Positions 57,700-64,000 of a DNA stretch of 64,000 bases are shown in pieces. The DNA comes from Cylindrodendrum hubeiense (lineage: Eukaryota > Ascomycota > Sordariomycetes > Hypocreales > Nectriaceae): contig JAANBB010000124.1 in NCBI GenBank assembly GCA_014621425.1, forward strand, positions 31,170 through 95,169. Reading direction: 5' to 3'. Positions within the stretch are counted from its first letter, which is position 1. Every line of letters starts with the position of its first letter. A program made the position numbers and the translations under genes. The notes under the pieces are model-generated. The model ran no database searches, had not been told where the DNA came from, and saw nothing but the letters and a program-made list of their open reading frames with translations.

Positions 57700-59622
57700 C
57701 TAGACATCAACAATTTTAGACGAATGAGCTTGCATAGCCGCCATCATGGTGTTAGCAGTCCTGGGTTCCAGGGACTTCTGTACTGGATTCGGGGCATCGA
57801 AGACTTCTGAAAGCTCCTCAAGCGTTCGGTCTTTGGTTTCTGGGAAGAAGAAATAAATAAAAGCGGCTTCCAACAGATCCCAAAACACAAAAACGAGGTA
57901 AAAGTAGTAGCCGATCTTCTCGAATGCTGGGCCTGAAGAATATGCAAGAACAAGTGAGATGCAACTCGACGCGAAGTTTCCAACAGCTGTTCCTTTCGCT
58001 CGAGTAGAGGTTGTAAGCGTCTCTGCAATGTACATGCTCTGCTGGGCAGTCCAACCGACCGAAAATACCGCACCAAAAAGAAAAACAAATGCAATCGTGG
58101 TATTTGCTGCGTTGGTGTTGTCGGGGTTGTTCACAGCAAGGCTAGAACTGCCAGTAATGACTGCAAAGATGAAGGAGCAGCAGATTATGCTGTAGATAAG
58201 AAGAGGCCTGCGGCCGACGCGATCGGTCAGACGTGCGCCAATGAGCGAGCCAAGAAGACCGATGACGCTGTTTGAGGCATTCAGCGCCAATACCTTCTTC
58301 TCATCGGTGATGCCAGCTGTGTTCATCATGGTGACGAGATAATAGCTTGATAGTGAGTTACCCGAAGCCTGACCCATGAATGCCATGCCCAGCACACAGA
58401 TGAGACGTCGACGATTGCTGTGCGAGTTCCAAAGCCCTCGATAGTCCCACCACTTTTCATTAGATGTTTCTTTTGAGATTTGCACCATCATCTCCTTCAT
58501 CTGTAGTTGAACAATAGGGTGATCAACCGAGCCGCCACCGTGAAGACTAGCCAAAACAGCCGCCGCTTGATCATGCTTGTCGTTTGCAATAAGCCATCGG
58601 GGCTGTTGAATACATGTTAATATCCACCCGTGAGTAATTCCGGAGAGAGAAACTTACAGATTCTGGAAGGAAGAATACAAAGACACACACGATACCAGAG
58701 GTTACCAGCTGAATCCACACTGGAACTCTCCAGCCATCGTTAGTATCGATATACGCACTACCGTAAGTCGCCCAGCCAGCGATGATAGCTCCTACGGGCC
58801 TGTCAATGTGTCAGATGATTTGATTTGTCCAGGAATTGATGCAACATACCACATGCAGTTGTAAAATCCGGTCAAAGTGCCCCTCCACTGTCTCAATATT
58901 AGTTACTGCCCTGAGCATTCGGTCTCAAATGGTCGTACCTTTGGGTGGGCAAGCTCGCTAACATATGTTGGGGCTGCAATGCAACAGTAGGACACGCCAA
59001 ACCCCAGTAGAAATCGGCCACCCATAAATTGCGACAGGGTATGGCTGGTAGCTCTAGTAAAAATGTCAGGTCAAGTCTATTTTCATTTTGACCTCAATAT
59101 ACTTACTGCACGCATGTGCCAATGATGATAATGGCTGAACCAACAAACATCCCGGCGCGGCGTCCGAGCACGTCGGTGGTAAAAGGGACAGTGGGTGCTG
59201 CGGCGATGCTACCAACATTGTAAATCATAAACACAATGCCTGTTGAAGAGCCCGAGGTTTTCCTAGAATAGGTCAGCATCGCAATTACTTCGACGGAATT
59301 TCCTAGAGGACATGTGTGATGCCCCGGAAACTATAGAACGGGATTTATCTTACATATCGAATGTTCGTTGGTAGGACAACATGCCGTTTAGGCCTCCCAT
59401 GAGACTGCCATCATACCCATTGAGACATCCACAGGCATATGCAACGAAAAGAATGCCGTAAAGCCGGAACATAGAAGGAGTCCATGGCGAATACTTTGTT
59501 TCATGGACTTCGTGAGCGATTGCAGCAGCGTGCTCGAACGAAGTGCCCTCAAACGTCAGGTTGACATTGGGGGCCTTGGACTTTTCATCCCCAAGAGGGG
59601 GATTCTGATCAACGACTCCCAT
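57700..59622 (-). CDS. MFS sugar transporter
   Basis: About six exons encode roughly 545 aa with 12 predicted membrane spans, in the plasma membrane. The start at 59622 (MGVVDQNPP) is preferred over a frame open to 59733. Visible sugar-transporter signatures are [13 protein letters not shown] in span 1, [13 protein letters not shown] after span 2, [11 protein letters not shown], the PESPRWLIAN block at the centre (split by an intron near 58610-58660), [12 protein letters not shown] after span 8 and [15 protein letters not shown] at the end of span 12. It resembles fungal lactose/hexose permeases; the sugar is not known. Introns have ordinary GT...AG borders, e.g. donors at 59353 and 58659. 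Confidence 0.9.
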
Positions 59623-60969
59623 ATTTCTGGGAATAGATCTTCGGCAGTAACGAGCCCCAGGACGTGGCTGGGGGAACAAAATTGAGTCAGCGGAGAATAC
59701 GGCTCGCCTCGGTCCACGACAATAAATGGCCACTGTTCTACGTATTTATAATTATCAAAAACTAGAGTTGCTTAATAAGTCCACAAATGACATGGTTGCC
59801 CATGCAGATACTGTGCCATTAAGCATGTTTTAGTGTAGCCATGATACTACCATGTTTGGTTACCGCTGCAGTCCAAACGGCCGCCAAGCAGTAAATATGG
59901 ATACCTCAGCAAGAAAACCATCTTCTATTGGGCCTGGGATGTGTATTCCTGGAAACATACGTAAACTCCCCGCTGCGAATATGGTGACAAGCAGGGAAGT
60001 GGGAGCGAAAATGACATTACTTTGCGGGGGAGCTTTCTTGTGATTGGAATCATATTCGACGAGGGTAACACTAACGCCGCTCAGATATCCACAGTCGCGC
60101 ACCCAACTTTGCGGGGGAACTGTCTTGTGATGTACCAGGGTAACGCCGGCTCCGATATCCCCGGTAGCGCGCCAATGGGACATGCAATGTGGGCTGTGTG
60201 GAGAATACCAACAGCCTGAAGCATTATCGGCGGGGCTGGTTCGAGGCATGGAACAATATAGCCGAAATATCCTCTGCACCTCAATTAGAACGTCTTTGAA
60301 TTGTTAGCATGGTTTTGAGTGAGAAATGAAGCAAAGAAAAGACCTCGCTTGAACTCTTGGAAATCTTTTATGACGATGATTGCTTTTCTTAGTTCCAAGA
60401 GCAACTAAGACTCTTAGGGGGTAGAGAATGAATGTTGGGCCACGGCTCTGTTGCACAATTGACATCTATAAATACTGGCTTCACCACCCAATATGTACCA
60501 GCGTGATACCCCAAGTGGCCAAATCGCCCTTCTTGGTCTCAGATACATGTGTAGGTACCCGCTTTTGTACGCCCACGCTTCGTGTTAACATGTTCAGGTT
60601 TCGCATGTGAAGGTGTAGGGTAGGGTAGGGAGCCACACGAACCCACTTTTCACCCGCTTGGTTCAAGTGATCCCAACGCGCTCGGCCTCGGCAAATGCTG
60701 TGCACAGATGGAGAACAGGCCCTTTTCTTAAAGCCCATCAAATTACTTGCATGTTCACAGGTGGGCAACGGATGCGTTAGTAGTTTCAAATGAAATTTGA
60801 GTTGGTGATATGTAAAATATATTCTCCACATTCTCATTTTGGCCAAGATTATTGCCGTATCTCTGTTCTAGATTTTGGTGGTGTCTATATCCATTTTCCC
60901 TCTGTTATACTAACATGATCTGCATAACATCAAGAATTCATTTCCTCCTCATGGCCCTAGATCCGCTAT
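59623..60969. other. Gene-free stretch
   Basis: About 1.35 kb upstream of the sugar-transporter gene and downstream of the small secreted-protein gene. Apart from the diverged tandem duplication at 60019-60178, nothing is recognised. Confidence 0.35.
60019..60178. repeat. Diverged tandem duplication, about 87-bp unit
   Basis: ACTTTGCGGGGGA occurs at 60019 and again at 60106. In both copies it is followed by TCTTGTGAT, AGGGTAAC, GCCG, GATATCC and a GCGCGC-like word in the same order, with gaps between. The copies are about 70 percent alike by eye. A 139-codon minus-strand frame spans it, but I do not support that as a gene. Confidence 0.6.
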
Positions 60970-61733
60970 TTACAATCCAAGCGCGGAAAGAATACCATCA
61001 GTGGAACCGAGAACTGAGCCCAGGAAGGGAGCCAGAACACCTTGACCGAGACCACGGATGAGAACTCCGAGCGCTGATGTCAGGGCAGGGGCAACGGATG
61101 CAACAAGAGTGGTGATTAGGATGAGAAGCTTGCTAATGATGCGGCAGAGAGATGCGACAATGAGCTTGATGCTGGGCTGCAGGCCAATGGCGGCAACGAG
61201 TGTGTTGAGGGTGACCAAGACAGTGGAGACGAGATCGACGACGTGGTCGAGAACCGCTTTCACATCGACAGCGGCGGTGATCTCGATGCCAGTGGCGACG
61301 TCAAGTTCGACGCAAAGGTTGGTGAGAAGGCTTTCTATCTTCTTAAGCTCGGGGAGGGACTGGTCGGCAGCATCCTCCTTGCTGATCTTTCCATCGGTGT
61401 ACTTGTTGACAATGAACTCTGTAATGTATTAGCTTAGGTTTGAGTGAAGGAATTGGAGGCTGTCGTACGGATGGACGAAGTGATGTCGTGAGCGGCGGAG
61501 CCAGTGCTTCCAAGGGAAGAAAGAAGGTCCTCATTGCACGAGATGGGACTGGAACGCTTGAAAATTCCAAGATCGGGAACCAGGCTATCGCCACCTTCGA
61601 TGGGGACGACATTTTCAATGGGGGCGATCTTTTCGATCTGGTCGGTATACTCTCCTCCAATGGGGGGAGCAATGCTGGGAGCAGCAAAGGCTGAAACAGC
61701 CAGAGCGACAGCGGAGAAGAAGACGGCCTTCAT
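60970..61733 (-). CDS. Small secreted, Leu/Val-rich protein
   Basis: Two exons (61469-61733, 60970-61418) give 237 aa. MKAVFFSAVALAVSAFAAP is a clear signal peptide, followed by a Pro/Ile/Glu-rich region and a KR site (GIFKRSSP), which could be a Kex2 cleavage point. The mature part has two Cys (SCNEDLL and TNLCVELDV) and then long amphipathic or hydrophobic helices (VDLVSTVLVTLNTLVAAIG, SKLLILITTLVASVAPALTSALGVL). The layout is like fungal cell-wall or surface-active proteins with an alpha-helical domain, but I cannot name a family. The intron has a GCTAAT branch site. Promoter ATAAATA lies about 115 bp upstream. Confidence 0.75.
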
Positions 61734-61845
61734 GTTGAAGATTGAAAAAGTAAGGAATGTATTGGTGGAGTTGAAAGAGTGATGAAGAGAGAAGCTGAAG
61801 TTGCTGAGTTGATGGATGGAGATAATGAGAGGAGAGATGGGCGGA

Positions 61846-61852
61846 TATTTAT
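61846..61852 (-). promoter_or_regulatory. TATA-like box
   Basis: ATAAATA on the minus strand, about 115 bp upstream of the start at 61733. The leader between is purine-rich on the plus strand (CT-rich on the sense strand). Confidence 0.45.
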
Positions 61853-64000
61853 GTCAGTTCCAAAATACCATTGATCTGAATGATTTTCAGCTATTGGGGG
61901 CGATCATTGATGCATAACGGTGATCTAAATTGGAGCCTTGATCTCCCCGCCCAATTGATCTTTGAAAATGATCTGTGTGCGCCGCTATACCCCTAGTCAT
62001 TGAGGTAGAGATGCGGTCGGACGTCAACGGTAGCCGTGTGATCCTCTAGTTAAATTGGCGATCGCCGTTTTAAAATCGTCCGCCACGCGCTTTGACATAT
62101 ACACTAAATGTTTCCGGTCTAACACTACTAAATCAAGGATGTGAAACCTCCCTTTTGAGGGGTCGGACCAAATCCCGGCCGTTTCTCAGCTACCACAGTG
62201 AAGGCGGCATTCAGCCACATTTTCTCCATCACGGTCACTTAGCCCTAGCGCTGGACCTTTTTATTTTTATCTGCGACGCAACCCCATTTCAGCCACCAAT
62301 GCCATCGACGAGTTACTAGTGCTGCGCAATGTACGGGCGTCATATTGAGCTCTTCAGTGCCAGAGGTGCTGGCCCAGCACCGATAAACCGAGCTAGATCC
62401 AATTTTGCTGGTGGCGGAGGGTGTTGGGAGTTGGGAAGTTGAGGAGGTAGATCTAGGTCTAGCTGGTTTGAGGTTTGTGAGGGGATAGACAGATAGAGTC
62501 AGGGCATATTTACGGATGCCATGACATAGACATAGAGCTAATGCAACATCCCTCAGGTACTGTTGAACATCACCAGCCCATGCGGTATAGATGGAATTAA
62601 AAGGTCAAAGCGAGCGAGGCCAGAGCGAGCAAGGCCAGAGTGAGTAGGGCCGGAGCGAGCAAGGTCAGAGCGAATAGAGGGGTCAAAGCAAACAGGGCCA
62701 GAGCATATTCACTGATGAAAGTGTAACAGACTGATAATTGTCTGCTCCCTGATATTTAGCTCACCAAGGTATGTTAGGCTGGGAGGTCAAGCGAGTCAAG
62801 GTCCCTGTGCGGCTAGTCGCCTGCCAAGCATGAATCAAGGCACACACATCGGATGAATAACCTCATCAAGTTCGATCCCTGAGAACAGACTCTTGGCATC
62901 CCCTTTTCACCCGGTTTGCAGATCAACGGGAGATTATGTTTTTTGATGTACCTATCGGATCAAAGCCCTCTAACTCATGGAGAGTCACCACGTCTTCTGC
63001 GAAATATCACATCGTAATTTATCGCTCCACAAGCAGGCGACGTACCCGCGTCCTTGAATGTCTAGAATTTGAATAGTTAGTCATATATTTTAGGCGACTG
63101 CCTTTCCTAACAGCTTTTGTATTTGATTGAGAGCTTCTACCCCAGTGGATGTTGAGACTAGAAAATCTATTCTCTAACAAAAATAGTGTATGTTATAATA
63201 TTTGGCAAGCTAAACCGCTGATATGTGTTTGGGGATGTTGTACAGCTGCACATTTTCTTACATATCCAGATGCCTTTTGTCAGGTGAAGATTAAGCTTTA
63301 CGACAGAGTAATTCACAATGCATCGAATTTTATCCTTATGATAACCTCACTGAATGCAATGCGGCTGGACTATAGGGATGGGCGGGTCTCGGCGAATTTA
63401 AACTCAACGTTACGTCGGAATGGCTGGAGATAATGACTCAATATTTTGTTCTAGGGTAGTGTATGTTAGGCCTGGATTATGGATGACATGACTTTTGAGA
63501 AGGTTTGCCAATGGTCCTCAATGGGGCCTTGAAATGCACATCACTAACCAAGAATCGGATTTCTTCGCCTATCATGAGCTCCCCTCAAACTCAATGTTCT
63601 CACGGTCCTATTGAGTCTTTGGGTCCTGAACATATCGGAAGCTGAGCCTCATATAACATCCTCTGAGATAGACCGAGGCAAATCATAGAAAATGGTCTGT
63701 TAAAATATCTTCCCCATTATATTTGTTGTTGTTGTTGTATTATTACCGTCATGAAGATAGCTACTAGAGGACTAGAGATATCTACAGAATCCCGTACGGG
63801 CAAGATGACGTGCTAGGCTGGTGTCAACAGCTGAAGAAACCTAGATACATACGGTACCCCGGGACCAGAGCATAGGCATCACAGGCCTATAGCTCAGACC
63901 TACAGTCCTAGACTGCAACCCTTCTTCCTCTTCCATCTAGCAATTAAGCGGCCCTATTTGACCTATTATTTCAAGCCCGATATCCGTCAGCGGATTTTCA
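61853..64000. other. Gene-free stretch at the right end
   Basis: About 2.1 kb with no supported gene. It contains the minisatellite at 62604-62711 and a GTTGTTGTTGTTGT microsatellite near 63724-63737. Open frames are short and lack motifs. Confidence 0.4.
62604..62711. repeat. 15-bp minisatellite, about seven units
   Basis: Unit starts at 62604, 62619, 62634, 62649, 62664, 62682 and 62697 share GYCARAGYGARYARG-like sequence (for example GCCAGAGCGAGCAAG). Period is 15 bp except one 18-bp step. In one frame it encodes GQSER/GQSEQ pentapeptides but soon meets a stop. Confidence 0.8.

Noticed and set aside
59860..60284. 139-codon minus-strand open frame
   Set aside because: Spans a non-coding tandem duplication and shows no protein-family signal.
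62870..62890. GTTCGATCCC-like word resembling a tRNA T-loop
   Set aside because: No acceptor, D or anticodon arms can be built around it.

Overview
The window reads as nuclear DNA of a filamentous ascomycete (Pezizomycotina, probably Eurotiales-like). Genes are split by many 45-70 nt introns with GTRNGT donors and CTRAY-type branch points. The families present (Zn2Cys6 regulators, HET, Clr5, DUF7580, APSES, OPT, S10 peptidase) are typical of that group. I saw no tRNA, rRNA, CRISPR array, transposon or telomere repeat. Exon limits were worked out by hand from reading frame, splice signals and remembered family motifs.

Layout. 0-5.4 kb: an M1-family leukotriene-A4-hydrolase-type peptidase (minus) divergent from an OPT transporter (plus). 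5.9-17.1 kb: a metabolic block with an SDR, a Zn2Cys6 regulator, an NAD(P)-binding atypical SDR, a dihydroflavonol-reductase-like enzyme, a second Zn2Cys6 regulator and a SABATH-type carboxyl methyltransferase. It looks like a small tailoring set with two regulators but no polyketide synthase, NRPS or terpene cyclase. 17.8-24.5 kb: a broken zinc-finger-like gene, a small secreted protein and an S10 serine carboxypeptidase with a hydrophobic C-terminus.

25.9-54.2 kb is an accessory region rich in families linked to non-self recognition: three HET-domain genes (one ruined, one with a single stop, one intact), a Clr5-ankyrin gene, a DUF7580 gene and a possible 2EXR gene. It also holds a secreted SGNH hydrolase with VCBS/FG-GAP repeats. 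Its most unusual member is a 950-residue chimera at 42.6-45.6 kb that joins an APSES DNA-binding domain, of the kind in StuA, to an Rsc7/Swp82-type chromatin-remodeller domain. It is divergent from the DUF7580 gene and upstream of a HET gene.

54.4-64 kb returns to ordinary genes: a zinc alcohol dehydrogenase, an MFS sugar transporter and a small secreted protein, then about 2.3 kb without genes that contains a 15-bp minisatellite.

Several genes carry single-base frameshifts or in-frame stops. Some lie in homopolymers and could be assembly errors. Others (17.8-20 kb, 26-28.4 kb) carry enough lesions to be real decay. In two places (the DUF7580 gene and the NAD(P)-binding gene) apparent breaks were resolved by short introns, so some remaining breaks may also prove to be splicing I missed.
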